From a virus, in the IMG/VR virus record IMGVR_UViG_3300030103_003003, positions 1-31,648 of that record: a stretch of 31,648 nucleotides of DNA; one strand, written 5' to 3'. Each line of letters opens with the position of its first letter. The first letter of the stretch is position 1. The position numbers and the translations under genes were made by a program. The notes below the pieces were generated by a model, which worked only from the letters and a program-made list of their open reading frames with translations, was not told the DNA's origin and made no database searches. Shown here piece by piece: positions 5,092-14,169 of the stretch.

Positions 5092-6272
5092 TGTCAACAA
5101 TAATCAATTCAAGAAGTCCTTATTACTTTAAAGTATCTGATGCTAATTTAAACTCAGCTACAATTCAAATTTACATTTGGACTGGTTTATATTCAGCTAG
5201 AGTAGTTGGAGATTTAAAATATACTTTATCTAAAGAAGAAGTTGGAGATACTAATTACGTTGTATTTGAAGTAAGTGAGCTTGTAAGAGACTTTCTTGAA
5301 ACAGAATATGGTAATTACTCTACTGATACAATATGGACTGATATAGACACTACAATATACGATTCAGCAGGTGCAATAGTTCAAGTAGGTGGACAAGATA
5401 TAGTAACAAGCACATTTTTAGTTCTTGATGGTTATGGTTATTTTGAAGAGAACTCTAATCCTAGAACAAGCATAAACCCAACAGCTTCTTCATATACACC
5501 TCAAGTATTACAAGATAATTTAAACATATACTTTAACTCAGGTCAAGATATTAAAATTCCTGTATTTGCAGAAGCTTTATCTTATGTTACATTAACTTCT
5601 GCTGGTGGTGCAAATATAAATTGGGATGATGCAGATGAATTTTGGGATACTTATGATGTTAATTGGGGAGCAGCTACCACTCCAATACAAATAGTAGATA
5701 GTGGAAACTCTGACCAAAAAATTCAATATATAATATTAACTGACACCGAAAACTTACAAACAGGAGACAAGGTTACTTTTGTTAGCCCAGCTCCTCCAGC
5801 AACTGCTACCCAAACTACAGTTATAAATCTAATTTCTGTTGCAGAAGCAAAATACACTCCATTAAACATAATATTTTATAATAAATATGGAGCATTACAG
5901 AATATGTGGTTCTTTAAGAAGTCAACAAATTCAATAAATGTTATGTCTGAAAACTACAAGTCTAACATACTAGATTTAGATAATAGTGGAGGAACACCTT
6001 CTTATGTTATAAATAAACATCAAGAAAAAATATTTATGGTAAACTCAAGAGAATCTATAAGTGTAAGTACTGATTTTATAAGTGAAGAATATAATGAGGT
6101 AATAAGACAACTATTAAACAGTGAACAAGTTTGGGTTGATGATGGAACTAATGTATTGCCTATAAATTTAAAAAGTAAATCATTTGAACTTAAAAAAGGT
6201 GTTAATGACAGATTTGTTAATTATACTATATCTTTTGATTATGCGTTTGACAAAATAAACAACATTCTGTAA
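5091..6272 (+). CDS. Distal tail/baseplate structural protein A1, 393 aa
   Basis: The 393-residue, strand-rich, Ser/Thr/Asn-rich protein starts MSTIINSRSPYYFKVSD. The N-terminal ~130 residues look like a beta-sandwich (IQIYIWTGLYSARVVGDLKY; ELVRDFLETEYGNY). An Asp/Trp-rich insertion near residues 179-193 (NWDDADEFWDTYDVNW) is followed by a second strand-rich domain ending SFDYAFDKINNIL. Equivalent proteins stand between tail completion and adsorption genes in Bacteroidota phages and are probably the distal tail ring or a baseplate hub part. It overlaps both neighbours by one base, so it belongs to the same tail operon. Exact position in the particle is not known. Confidence 0.6.
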   Translation: MSTIINSRSPYYFKVSDANLNSATIQIYIWTGLYSARVVGDLKYTLSKEEVGDTNYVVFEVSELVRDFLETEYGNYSTDTIWTDIDTTIYDSAGAIVQVGGQDIVTSTFLVLDGYGYFEENSNPRTSINPTASSYTPQVLQDNLNIYFNSGQDIKIPVFAEALSYVTLTSAGGANINWDDADEFWDTYDVNWGAATTPIQIVDSGNSDQKIQYIILTDTENLQTGDKVTFVSPAPPATATQTTVINLISVAEAKYTPLNIIFYNKYGALQNMWFFKKSTNSINVMSENYKSNILDLDNSGGTPSYVINKHQEKIFMVNSRESISVSTDFISEEYNEVIRQLLNSEQVWVDDGTNVLPINLKSKSFELKKGVNDRFVNYTISFDYAFDKINNIL

Positions 6273-8482
6273 TGCAAAAAATAGTATTATATATAAAAAA
6301 TAGCGAAGGAGTTTTTAAGAGAATGGACATGTTTAATGATGAATCTGTTGTTCTTAAATCTCAAATACAAAATATTAAAGATGTAGGAAAAGTGTTTACT
6401 GATTTCTCAAGAACATTTACCCTGCCATCCTCAAAAGAAAACAACAAGCTATTTAAACATTATTATAATGAAGCAATAGAAAACGGTTTTGATGCTAGAA
6501 ACAAAAAAGAAGCAATAATAGAGTTAGATTTCTTACCTTTTAAAAGAGGAAAGATATATCTAAATTCTGTAAAAATGAAAAATAATCAAATTCATTCTTA
6601 CAATATAATATTTTATGGGAATACTGTAAGTTTAAAAGATTTGCTTGGAGATGATGAATTAAGCCTTTTGTCTGAATTAGATACTTATAAGCATGAATAT
6701 AACAATATTAATGTAAAAGCAGGACTAGAAAGTGGACTTTCTTCAGGAAAAATAATATATCCTTTAATTTCTCACACTAAAAGATTTTATTATGACTCAG
6801 CACAATCTTCTCCAAATTACAGCGGAAATTTATATTACAATACTACTCAAAATAATATAGGACTTTCTTTTGATGATTTAAAACCAGCAATAAAATGTTT
6901 AACTATAATAGAAGCTATAGAAAACAAATATTCTATATCTTTTACTAGAGACTTTTTTAGTACAACTCCATTTAGCAATTTATTTTTATGGTTAAGCAGA
7001 AACAAAGGTGCTGTTGGAGGAGATGAAAACCAAGAACAATTACTAACAAGAATATGTGGTGATTGGGCTTTCAATGGAACAGGAACGATAGGTTTTGCTG
7101 TTGTTAATGATACATGGACCGTAAGTACTAAAGATAATGATGAAAGGTTTCAGGCTAGTATAACAGTAACCCCTACTTCTGGTGGTCAGACTGTTCCTTA
7201 TAAAATAAAAGTTATTGATTATGAATCAGGGAATATTATTGGAGAAAGCTCTTTGGCGGCTGGAACAAAAACATTTACTACACAAATAGTTCCAAGTTTT
7301 GAGTTGGTCACATATAAAATTAAATTTATAATAGAATCTGAATCTACTCTTTCTTTTACTCCTCTTTTAGAATTAACTAAATATGTTTTAAATCCAGTAA
7401 CAGAACAAGTTATAAGTACGAGTTCTGCTCAATATGATATAGATGGAACAGGCAATTCTATAAGTACTGTTTCTGAAATATTAATAACAGAGAATGTTCC
7501 TAAAATAAAAATAATAGATTTCTTAACAGGATTATTTAAGATGTTTAATTTAACAGCTTATTATATTGATGACTATGGAGATGCTGATTATGGGAAGGTT
7601 TATGTGGATACTTTAGACAACTTTTATGCAGATGCTTCTAACAATCCTTCTGGAGGAAAAATAAACATAACAAAGTACGTTGATATATCGAATACAGAAA
7701 TAAAACCATCTATTCAATTTACTGAGCTAGACTTTAAATATCAAGAACCCTCTACTTTATTGTCAATAAATCACAAAGAACAGTTTAATAAGGTTTTTGG
7801 AGATGAATCATATAAACCAAATAATGTAGATAGGGGAACTCCATACGATATAGAAACTCCTTTTGAACACATGAAATTTGAAAGAATAATAGATAGCAAT
7901 AAAGCTTCCTCAAGTCCGTATAGCTCAATAACCTCACCTCAAGCCTATATAACAGACATTTTGTGGGGATACTCTGCTAGTGGAGAATTTGATACTGATT
8001 TAGATGCTATTCCTAAAACAGGAAACTATGAACCAACCTTAACTAAACCTCTTGTTTTTTATGCAATTCAAGAAACAGGATTAACTGCTGGTTCTGGTAT
8101 AAAATGGGTTTCTACTACAACTCCTTCTGAGATAACACAATATTATAGACCTTCTAACACAAACGAAGATGGCTCTTCTTCTACAGCTCCAGCACATACT
8201 ATAAATTTTAGTGATGAGATTGATGAATGGAATCTTATTAATTATGCTAACAGTGGATATACAAACTCATTATTTAAGAAGTTTTATGAGAGTTATATAG
8301 TAGATGTTTTTAATCAGTACAAGAGAATATATAAATTAAAAGCAAAGTTTCCTGCTGACTTTTTAATTAACTATAGACTAAATGATATCCTTATTATACA
8401 AGACAGGGAATTTACAATAAACTCAATAAGTACTAATTTAAAAGATGGTAAGAGTGATTTAGAATTATTAATAAAATTATGA
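6272..8482 (+). CDS. Tail hub/adsorption protein A2, 736 aa
   Basis: The N-terminus of this 736-residue protein matches a layout I associate with Bacteroidota phage tail-tip proteins: YIKNSEGVFKRMDMFNDESV, IKDVGKVFTDFSRTFTLPSS and FKRGKIYLNSVKMKNNQIHS. The middle (about 180-400) is a beta-rich, Ser/Thr-rich carbohydrate-binding-like region. The C-terminal part (about 410-736) has FLTGLFKMFNLTAYYIDDYG and a final RLNDILIIQDREFTINSIST, as in hub proteins. No enzymatic motif stands out. It likely forms the tail tip in contact with the cell surface, downstream of the 5091 protein. Its stop overlaps the start of the next small gene. Confidence 0.6.
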   Translation: MQKIVLYIKNSEGVFKRMDMFNDESVVLKSQIQNIKDVGKVFTDFSRTFTLPSSKENNKLFKHYYNEAIENGFDARNKKEAIIELDFLPFKRGKIYLNSVKMKNNQIHSYNIIFYGNTVSLKDLLGDDELSLLSELDTYKHEYNNINVKAGLESGLSSGKIIYPLISHTKRFYYDSAQSSPNYSGNLYYNTTQNNIGLSFDDLKPAIKCLTIIEAIENKYSISFTRDFFSTTPFSNLFLWLSRNKGAVGGDENQEQLLTRICGDWAFNGTGTIGFAVVNDTWTVSTKDNDERFQASITVTPTSGGQTVPYKIKVIDYESGNIIGESSLAAGTKTFTTQIVPSFELVTYKIKFIIESESTLSFTPLLELTKYVLNPVTEQVISTSSAQYDIDGTGNSISTVSEILITENVPKIKIIDFLTGLFKMFNLTAYYIDDYGDADYGKVYVDTLDNFYADASNNPSGGKINITKYVDISNTEIKPSIQFTELDFKYQEPSTLLSINHKEQFNKVFGDESYKPNNVDRGTPYDIETPFEHMKFERIIDSNKASSSPYSSITSPQAYITDILWGYSASGEFDTDLDAIPKTGNYEPTLTKPLVFYAIQETGLTAGSGIKWVSTTTPSEITQYYRPSNTNEDGSSSTAPAHTINFSDEIDEWNLINYANSGYTNSLFKKFYESYIVDVFNQYKRIYKLKAKFPADFLINYRLNDILIIQDREFTINSISTNLKDGKSDLELLIKL

Positions 8483-8628
8483 TAAAGAATATAATAGATT
8501 TATTGTCTGCTTCTGATTGGTATTTATATGATGAAGATATAGATATTGCAAAAGGTAAATATAAATCTCCTTTAACTTGGAAAGAAATAAAACAAAGCAT
8601 AAAACGAAATACATACAACAATGGCTGA
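8479..8628 (+). CDS. Small tail-operon protein, 49 aa, unknown
   Basis: ATG at 8479 overlaps the preceding stop (ATGA), and its own TGA at 8626-8628 overlaps the next gene by 8 bases. This double coupling supports a real gene despite its 49 residues (MIKNIIDLLSASDWYLYDED; C-terminal LTWKEIKQSIKRNTYN). It is a mixed acidic-then-basic peptide with no motif I recognise. From its place between the tail tip and the tape measure it may be a small structural or assembly factor. Confidence 0.6.
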   Translation: MIKNIIDLLSASDWYLYDEDIDIAKGKYKSPLTWKEIKQSIKRNTYNNG

Positions 8629-10624
8629 AAACAATATTAAAATATATACTATAAAGGTTGATACTAAAACTGGTAAAATTGCTGTAGACAGTTTAACAAA
8701 AGGATTTGTTAAGTCTGAAACAGCATTAAAGTCTCTTAATACAACTCTTCAGACTACAACTAAAAAAGGAGTAAGTCCTTTAGCGGATTCTACAGGATTA
8801 GCTGGAGCTGCGGTAAATGAACTTGGTAGGACAGTTTCTGATGCTGGATATGGTATTAGAGGTATGGCAAACAACATTTCTCAGTTAGGTAGTTTATTTG
8901 CAATTTTGATAGCCAGAACAGGGAGTTTTTCAAATGCCCTAAAAGTAATGGGAAAGCAATTTGTAGGTCCTCTTGGAGTATTGTTTTTCTTTCAAGCAGC
9001 AGTTGCGGCACTAGAATACTTTAGTAGAGAAACTAAAACCGCAGAAGATGCTGTAAGTGATTTAGATAATGCTTTTGGTAAACAAGCCTCTCAATTAAAA
9101 ACCTATGTTTCTATATTACAAGAAAGTAATGTCCCTTTAGATGAAAGAAAAGAATTGGTAACTGAGCTAAATAAAGAACATAAAGACTTAAACATACAAT
9201 TAGACGAAGAAGGTAGATTAACTGAGGAATCTACAAGATTAACAGACCAATATATTAAAACACTAGAAACAAAGGCTAAAGCACAAGCTATAATTACTAG
9301 ACTTCAAGAAAACTATAATGAAGAACTAGAAAGAGAAACAGAGGAGATTGGGGAAAACTTAACCTTTTTTGACAAGTTAGCAACTGCATTTACTATAAGC
9401 AAAGGTTATGGTGTTTTGATGATGAACCTGCAAGAAAAGTCAATTAGAAAAAAGACAGAAGCTGATAGGGAAGCTAATGAAGAAAATGAAAAGCTAATTG
9501 CTATGCTTAATGAACTTGGTATTATTCCAGAAATAAATGAAAAGAAAGAAGAAGGACCAAGAAAAGCAAGAAAAGAATTTGTTGCTAAAAGATTGTCTTT
9601 TGCTGACGACATATTAAAATCAGAACAAAACGTAACAAAGCAAACTATACATGGTAAAGAACAACAATTAAGAGCAGAATCTCAATACCAAATGGATTTG
9701 GCTCAATTAAAGTTTGAGGAATTTAAGAGAAAACAACAAGAAAGAGTAGATGCAATAAAAGACAATGAGGACAGAATAAAAGCACAAAAGAAAGCAGACG
9801 AAGCTATTAAAGAGTCGGAAAACTCATTATCTGAATTTAAGATACAGAAGATGAAAGAAACAAATCAACTTATAGATATAGAAAGAATAAATGATTTACA
9901 AGGAGCAAGACTTAGACAGGCTGATTTTATGGCAAAAGAAAGAGAGGATATTTTAGCTTTTGATGTTGTTATGGCTGAAAACGAAATGAATAAAATAGAA
10001 AATGAAAGATTATTAAATGAAGAAATACATAATAATAAAATAAAAAATATACAAGATGAAATAGCTGAAAGAAAAATAGCTAATAAGAGTTATGTGGATT
10101 TAATGATAAAGGAAACTAATGAGGTAAATAAACAAACAAGACTTCAAACAAAGCTAAAGAGAAAAGAAGAAAAAGCCAAACTTGCTATTGCTAATCAAGT
10201 AGCTCAAGCTATTATAGGCATTGCTGGGGAGGGTTCTGCTGTAGGTAAAGCAGTTGCGGTTGCTATGGCTATAATGAATACCAAGAAGGCTGTTACTGCC
10301 GCTTTAGGAGCAACACCTTATGGACCTTGGAATATAGCACAAGCAGTTGCTACAGGTGTGTTTGGATTTAAACAGGTACAGGAAATTATGGCAACTAAAC
10401 TTCCTGCTGGTGCTGGTGGCAGAGCAGGTTCAGGTGGTGCTGGGGCTTCTATGTCTGTATCTGCACCGAGCTTCAACGTAGTAGGTGCCTCAGGAACAAG
10501 TCAAATTGCGGAAGCTGTTACTGGTGCTCAAGACAGACCATTTAGGGCTTATGTGGTTAGTGGAGATGTAAGCTCTGCTCAAGAATTAGACAGAAAAACA
10601 GTTTCAGAATCTTCCTTAGGATAA
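8621..10624 (+). CDS. Tape measure protein A, 667 aa
   Basis: The 667-residue protein has the layout of a tape measure: an N-terminal region with Gly/Ala-rich hydrophobic segments (VSDAGYGIRGMANNISQLGS; GPLGVLFFFQAAVAALEYF, about residues 70-145). A long, charged, nearly uninterrupted coiled coil follows (about 150-520), and then a second hydrophobic stretch (VAQAIIGIAGEGSAVGKAVA). The tail is Gly/Ala/Ser-rich (PAGAGGRAGSGGAGASMSVS), typical of Bacteroidota phage tape measures. Its length sets tail length, and it may be delivered into the host with the DNA. It is the last gene of tail module A. Glycine codons here are mostly GGA, unlike the second tape measure at 22629. Confidence 0.8.
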   Translation: MAENNIKIYTIKVDTKTGKIAVDSLTKGFVKSETALKSLNTTLQTTTKKGVSPLADSTGLAGAAVNELGRTVSDAGYGIRGMANNISQLGSLFAILIARTGSFSNALKVMGKQFVGPLGVLFFFQAAVAALEYFSRETKTAEDAVSDLDNAFGKQASQLKTYVSILQESNVPLDERKELVTELNKEHKDLNIQLDEEGRLTEESTRLTDQYIKTLETKAKAQAIITRLQENYNEELERETEEIGENLTFFDKLATAFTISKGYGVLMMNLQEKSIRKKTEADREANEENEKLIAMLNELGIIPEINEKKEEGPRKARKEFVAKRLSFADDILKSEQNVTKQTIHGKEQQLRAESQYQMDLAQLKFEEFKRKQQERVDAIKDNEDRIKAQKKADEAIKESENSLSEFKIQKMKETNQLIDIERINDLQGARLRQADFMAKEREDILAFDVVMAENEMNKIENERLLNEEIHNNKIKNIQDEIAERKIANKSYVDLMIKETNEVNKQTRLQTKLKRKEEKAKLAIANQVAQAIIGIAGEGSAVGKAVAVAMAIMNTKKAVTAALGATPYGPWNIAQAVATGVFGFKQVQEIMATKLPAGAGGRAGSGGAGASMSVSAPSFNVVGASGTSQIAEAVTGAQDRPFRAYVVSGDVSSAQELDRKTVSESSLG

Positions 10625-10644
10625 ATAAAACAAAACATAAATAT

Positions 10645-10661
10645 AAAAGTTATCATATTAT
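10645..10661 (+). promoter_or_regulatory. AGTTATC-type leader motif, copy 2
   Basis: AAAAGTTATCATATTAT runs straight into the ATG at 10660. It matches the 3324 and 14833 copies at most positions. Because it abuts the start codon, transcription starting downstream of it would not include the start, which favours a message-level role at this copy. Confidence 0.4.
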
Positions 10662-12558
10662 GAAAACCATTGAACTATATATAGACGAAGAAAACGAATT
10701 TAGTGGAATAGAAGCTATAAGCGTTGTCGAAAACCCAGCAATAGAAGAAGACTTTATTGCTCTTAAGAAACAACAAGTTAAACTTGCTGAGGTAGATAGA
10801 GAAAAAAGAATCCTTATGGGTGCTGCTTTAATACCTAATAAAAAAATACTAAGAACCAACGGAGAAGAAGAATATAACATATTCTTTAGTAAAGATACTG
10901 TAAGAAAAGCTTCTGAATTATTTTTATCAAGAGGTAAACAAAATAATTCAACACTAGAACATGACGTTAAACTCAATGGGTTGTCTGTTGTAGAATCTTG
11001 GATTATTGAGGATAAAAAGAAAGATAAATCAAGAAAGTATGGATTTAGTTTACCTGTAGGAACTTGGATGGTTTCTGTAAAGGTAAACAATGATGAGATT
11101 TGGAATGACTTTGTAAAAGAAGGAAAAGTAAAAGGATTTTCTATAGAAGGATTCTTTGCTGATAAACTAGATGAAAGACCAAAAGAAAGTGTAGAAGAAG
11201 ACTTTGATGAAATAGAAGCGTTGTCTAAATTATATGAAATAGAAGAAGCCTTTTTAGAATCTCAAAACATACAATTAGAATCTTACAACGACTATCCTCA
11301 AGCGGCTGTAAACAATGCTAAACGTGCTTTAAAATGGAAAGAAGAAAATGGCAGTTCTTGTGGAACTCCTGTAGGATGGAGAAGAGCTTCGATGTTAGCA
11401 TCAAAATCTAATTTAACAAGGTCAACGATTGCAAGAATGGCTTCATTTAAAAGACACCAGCAAAATAAAGACGTACCATATTCAGAAGGGTGTGGTGGTA
11501 TTATGTGGGATGCTTGGGGGGGTAGTGCTGGTATTAATTGGGCTATATCTAAACTAAAACAAATAGACAAAAAAGAGATGTCTGAAATAGATGAGTTTGA
11601 ATTACAATTACAAGACTCTTTGGAATGCAACGCTTTAACTCTTGCTGAGGATAAATTCAAGGATTATCCTGATGCCGCTCATAAAAATTCATTAAGAGCA
11701 TTAAAGTATAAAATAGACAACAAGTCACAATGTGGTACTAAGGCTGGATGGCAAGTTTCTCAAATGTTAGCCAAGAAAGAACCTATATCAAGATGTATAA
11801 TATCTCAAATGGCTTCTTATGTTAGATTTAGAAGAGACAAAGGAGTTCCTTATTCTGAAGGTTGTGGTAAATTGCTTTGGGATGCTTGGGGCGGAGATGC
11901 AGGAATAAACTGGGCTTCTAAAAAGATAAAAGAAATAGACCGAGAAATAAAGCCTATAGATTCTTTAAACATGGCTTCAATGGAAATAAATGAAGATTAT
12001 GCTATAATAAATGATAGGTTAGCTTATTCTACAAAAGAAAAGGCTATGGAAATGTCAGATGACTTAGGATGTCAAGGTATACACCAGCATGAATATGAAG
12101 GGAAGATTTGGTATATGCCTTGTGAAAAACATAGCATGGCTGAGATTGGACCTAGGGGCGGAGTAAAAAAAAGTCCTAAAGCTCCTAAGTCTGCAACTCC
12201 AAACAAAAACCCAAAAGGGAAAGGTACGGCAAAAGGAGATGCTTCGGGTAAATCAGGAGCAAAAGTTTCTGAAAAAGACAGAGAATCACTTAAAAAAAAG
12301 GCTGATGAATTTAATGAAAAATATAAACAAAAACTAGGCTATGGAATAACTGTTGGTATGTTGGCTTCAGTATTTCAAAGAGGTCTTGGTGCTTTTAACA
12401 CAAGTCATTCTCCAAACGTAAAGTCACCTTCACAATGGGCACACGCTAGAGTAAACGCTTTTATGTATTTGGTTAAAAATGGCAGACCACAAAACTCAAA
12501 ATACACAACTGATTATGATTTGTTACCAAATAAACACCCTAAAAGCAGTAAGAAATGA
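10660..12558 (+). CDS. XkdF-like prohead protease fused to tandem repeats and a DUF5872-like domain, 632 aa
   Basis: Residues 1-170 resemble the XkdF-type phage serine protease: SVVENPAIEEDFIAL, STLEHD with His101, ESWIIED, PVGTWMVSVKV and KGFSIEGFF with Ser161. His101 and Ser161 are the expected catalytic pair of this herpes-protease-like fold. Residues 210-303 and 336-427 are two clear copies of one domain (DYP-AA, CGT--GW, MAS--R, PYSEGCG, WDAWGG-AGINWA). Residues 466-490 hold GCQGIHQHEYEGKIWYMPCE. After a Lys/Pro/Gly linker (500-535), residues 560-605 look like DUF5872 (GYGITVGMLASVFQRGLGAF; WAHARVNAF). It sits before the scaffold and capsid genes, so it likely matures the prohead. The repeats and C-terminal domain have no assigned role. 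Confidence 0.75.
   Translation: MKTIELYIDEENEFSGIEAISVVENPAIEEDFIALKKQQVKLAEVDREKRILMGAALIPNKKILRTNGEEEYNIFFSKDTVRKASELFLSRGKQNNSTLEHDVKLNGLSVVESWIIEDKKKDKSRKYGFSLPVGTWMVSVKVNNDEIWNDFVKEGKVKGFSIEGFFADKLDERPKESVEEDFDEIEALSKLYEIEEAFLESQNIQLESYNDYPQAAVNNAKRALKWKEENGSSCGTPVGWRRASMLASKSNLTRSTIARMASFKRHQQNKDVPYSEGCGGIMWDAWGGSAGINWAISKLKQIDKKEMSEIDEFELQLQDSLECNALTLAEDKFKDYPDAAHKNSLRALKYKIDNKSQCGTKAGWQVSQMLAKKEPISRCIISQMASYVRFRRDKGVPYSEGCGKLLWDAWGGDAGINWASKKIKEIDREIKPIDSLNMASMEINEDYAIINDRLAYSTKEKAMEMSDDLGCQGIHQHEYEGKIWYMPCEKHSMAEIGPRGGVKKSPKAPKSATPNKNPKGKGTAKGDASGKSGAKVSEKDRESLKKKADEFNEKYKQKLGYGITVGMLASVFQRGLGAFNTSHSPNVKSPSQWAHARVNAFMYLVKNGRPQNSKYTTDYDLLPNKHPKSSKK
11287..11940 (+). repeat. Two protein-level tandem repeats within the protease gene
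   Basis: Bases 11287-11568 and 11665-11940 encode two ~93-residue copies sharing DYP-AA, CGT--GW, MAS and PYSEGCG--(I/L)-WDAWGG-AGINWA. The DNA copies have drifted (different codons throughout), so this is an old duplication and not a recent repeat. Two conserved Cys per copy could bind metal or form a pair. Confidence 0.85.
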
Positions 12559-12692
12559 AAAAAAAATATAAAAAAACACCAAGTAAAACAAGCCCTCGCT
12601 CTTCAAGAAGAGGTTGTCTTTGTAAAGATGGAACCTATTCGGTAAAATGTTGCGATGGTTCTTTACAGGCTCAGGGCGTAGGAAAAGTGTAA
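12555..12692 (+). CDS. Conserved-looking Cys-rich microprotein, 45 aa
   Basis: ATG at 12555 overlaps the protease stop (ATGA), and TAA is at 12690-12692. The 45 residues have a very basic N-terminus (MKKKYKKTPSKTSPRSSRRG) followed by CLCKDGTYSVKCCDGSLQAQ and GVGKV. From memory, the pattern C-x-C ... CCDGSL-AQG-G recurs in tiny proteins near Bacteroidota phage head genes. The four Cys and Gly/Asp turns suggest a small knuckle, perhaps metal-bound, on a basic arm. Start overlap and the strong motif support it as a real gene. A capsid-associated or minor structural role is inferred from position only. Confidence 0.7.
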   Translation: MKKKYKKTPSKTSPRSSRRGCLCKDGTYSVKCCDGSLQAQGVGKV

Positions 12693-12715
12693 AAATACAA
12701 CAAAAACAAAACCAC

Positions 12716-12731
12716 AAAGTTATCAAGTTAT
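12716..12731 (+). promoter_or_regulatory. AGTTATC-type leader motif, copy 3 (weaker)
   Basis: AAAGTTATCAAGTTAT lies 25 bases before the scaffold ATG at 12756. It shares AAGTTATC with the other copies and then diverges. Confidence 0.35.
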
Positions 12732-12755
12732 ACTATTAATTTAAATCAATAATAT

Positions 12756-13199
12756 ATGAAAGCTACCGATATCGTAGACAAATTTAAGAAAATCTTACTA
12801 TCTGAGACTGAAGAAAAAGTCGAAGAGATAGAAGTACAAGAAGAGGTTAAATTAGCGGAAGAAGAAATCGAAGAAGTGAAAGACGAAGTTTCTGAAGAAG
12901 ATGCAAAAGAAAAGGAAGAAGTTAAAGAAGAGGAAATGTATGCTACTAAAGAAGAACTTTCTAAAGCGATTGCTGAAATGAAAGCTATGTATGACCAATT
13001 AATGGAATCAATGAGTGATGAAAAATCTCCTGAAGTTCCAGAAGAATTAAAAGAGGAAGTTGAATTATCCTCTCAAGAATCAGAAACTGAGCCTATTGCT
13101 CATTCTCCTGAGTCTAATGTAGAAAAAAACAATATTCATTTGTATGGTAATAAAGGACCACAAACAATAATGGATAGAGTACTAAACAAAATTTCATAA
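12756..13199 (+). CDS. Scaffold-like acidic coiled-coil protein, 147 aa
   Basis: The 147-residue product is extremely Glu-rich between about residues 16 and 60 (TEEKVEEIEVQEEVKLAEEE), then forms a helix (KEELSKAIAEMKAMYDQLME) and a Ser/Glu-rich C-terminal segment ending TIMDRVLNKIS. An acidic, helical, disordered protein immediately upstream of the major capsid gene and downstream of the protease is the usual place and look of a capsid scaffold. Its C-terminal basic-hydrophobic tip could bind the capsid shell. Such proteins are removed by the prohead protease, encoded two genes upstream. The assignment rests on composition and position. Confidence 0.65.
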   Translation: MKATDIVDKFKKILLSETEEKVEEIEVQEEVKLAEEEIEEVKDEVSEEDAKEKEEVKEEEMYATKEELSKAIAEMKAMYDQLMESMSDEKSPEVPEELKEEVELSSQESETEPIAHSPESNVEKNNIHLYGNKGPQTIMDRVLNKIS

Positions 13200-13224
13200 T
13201 AAACCAAAACTAAAATAATAAAAA

Positions 13225-14157
13225 ATGGCTACTACAACTTCAATTACAAGTACTTATGCTGGAGAATTTGCTGGAAAGTATATTTCTGCTGCATTATTAT
13301 CTGGTTCTACTATCGAAAATGGTGGAATTTCAGTAAAACCTAACGTAAAATTTAAAGAAGTAATCAAAAAGGTTGCAACAAGCGGTCTTATTGCTAATGC
13401 TTCTTGTGATTTTACTGATACTGGTTCAGTTACATTAACAGAAAGAATCCTTCAACCAGAAGAATTCCAAGTTAATGTTGAGCTATGTAAAAAAGACTTC
13501 CGTTCAGATTGGGAAGCTGTACAAATGGGATATTCTACATTTGACAAATTACCTCCAAAATTCAGTGATTTCTTAATTTCTCACGTTGCTGCTAAAGTTG
13601 CTGAGAAAACTGAACAAAACATCTGGGCTGGTGTTAATGCTAATGCTGGTGAATTTGATGGATTCTCTACTTTATTAGCTGCTGATTCTGATGTTATAGA
13701 TGTAACTGGTTCTGCAATTACTTCTGCTAACGTAATCTCTGAATTGGGCTCTATAGTAGATGCAATTCCTTCTTCTTTATACGGACAAGAAGATATGTTT
13801 GTATATGTATCACAAAACATCGCTAGAGCTTATGTAAGAGCTTTAGGTGGATTTGGAGCTTCTGGATTAGGTGCTGCTGGTACAAACTCTCAAGGAACTC
13901 AATGGTGGAACAATGGCTCATTAAGCTTTGATGGTGTAAAACTATTTGTTGCAAATGGTCTTGCTGATGACACTGCTGTTGCTGCTGAAAAATCTAACCT
14001 ATTTTTTGGAACAGGTCTTTTATCTGACCACAACGAAGTAAAAGTTATCGACATGGGTGACTTAGATGGTTCTCAAAATGTAAGAGTAATCATGAGATTT
14101 ACAAGTGGAGTACAATACGGAATCGGAGGAGATATCGTATACAGAGTAAACTCTTAA
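13225..14157 (+). CDS. Major capsid protein, 310 aa
   Basis: The 310-residue protein is a probable HK97-fold capsid subunit: an N-terminal arm (MATTTSITSTYAGEFAGKYI), RILQPEEFQVNVELCKKDFR, a helical spine with SHVAAKVAEKTEQNIWAGVN, then AIPSSLYGQEDMFVYVSQN and a C-terminal strand region (RVIMRFTSGVQYGIGGDIVY). The pattern E-N-W-G-N-G-FDG is typical of capsid proteins of this size. It has GGA/GGT- and GCT-rich codons and a clean A-rich leader (AATAATAAAAAATG). A hairpin directly after the stop (14170-14198) would end or stabilise its abundant message. The neighbouring scaffold and protease support the call. Confidence 0.85.
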   Translation: MATTTSITSTYAGEFAGKYISAALLSGSTIENGGISVKPNVKFKEVIKKVATSGLIANASCDFTDTGSVTLTERILQPEEFQVNVELCKKDFRSDWEAVQMGYSTFDKLPPKFSDFLISHVAAKVAEKTEQNIWAGVNANAGEFDGFSTLLAADSDVIDVTGSAITSANVISELGSIVDAIPSSLYGQEDMFVYVSQNIARAYVRALGGFGASGLGAAGTNSQGTQWWNNGSLSFDGVKLFVANGLADDTAVAAEKSNLFFGTGLLSDHNEVKVIDMGDLDGSQNVRVIMRFTSGVQYGIGGDIVYRVNS

Positions 14158-14169
14158 TAATAATTAAAT

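Noticed and set aside
10653-11090. Long reverse-strand frames opposite the protease, tape measure B and capsid genes
   Set aside because: They mirror strong + strand genes, have no leaders, and show low-complexity Ser/Leu/Ile content typical of antisense to AT-rich genes.
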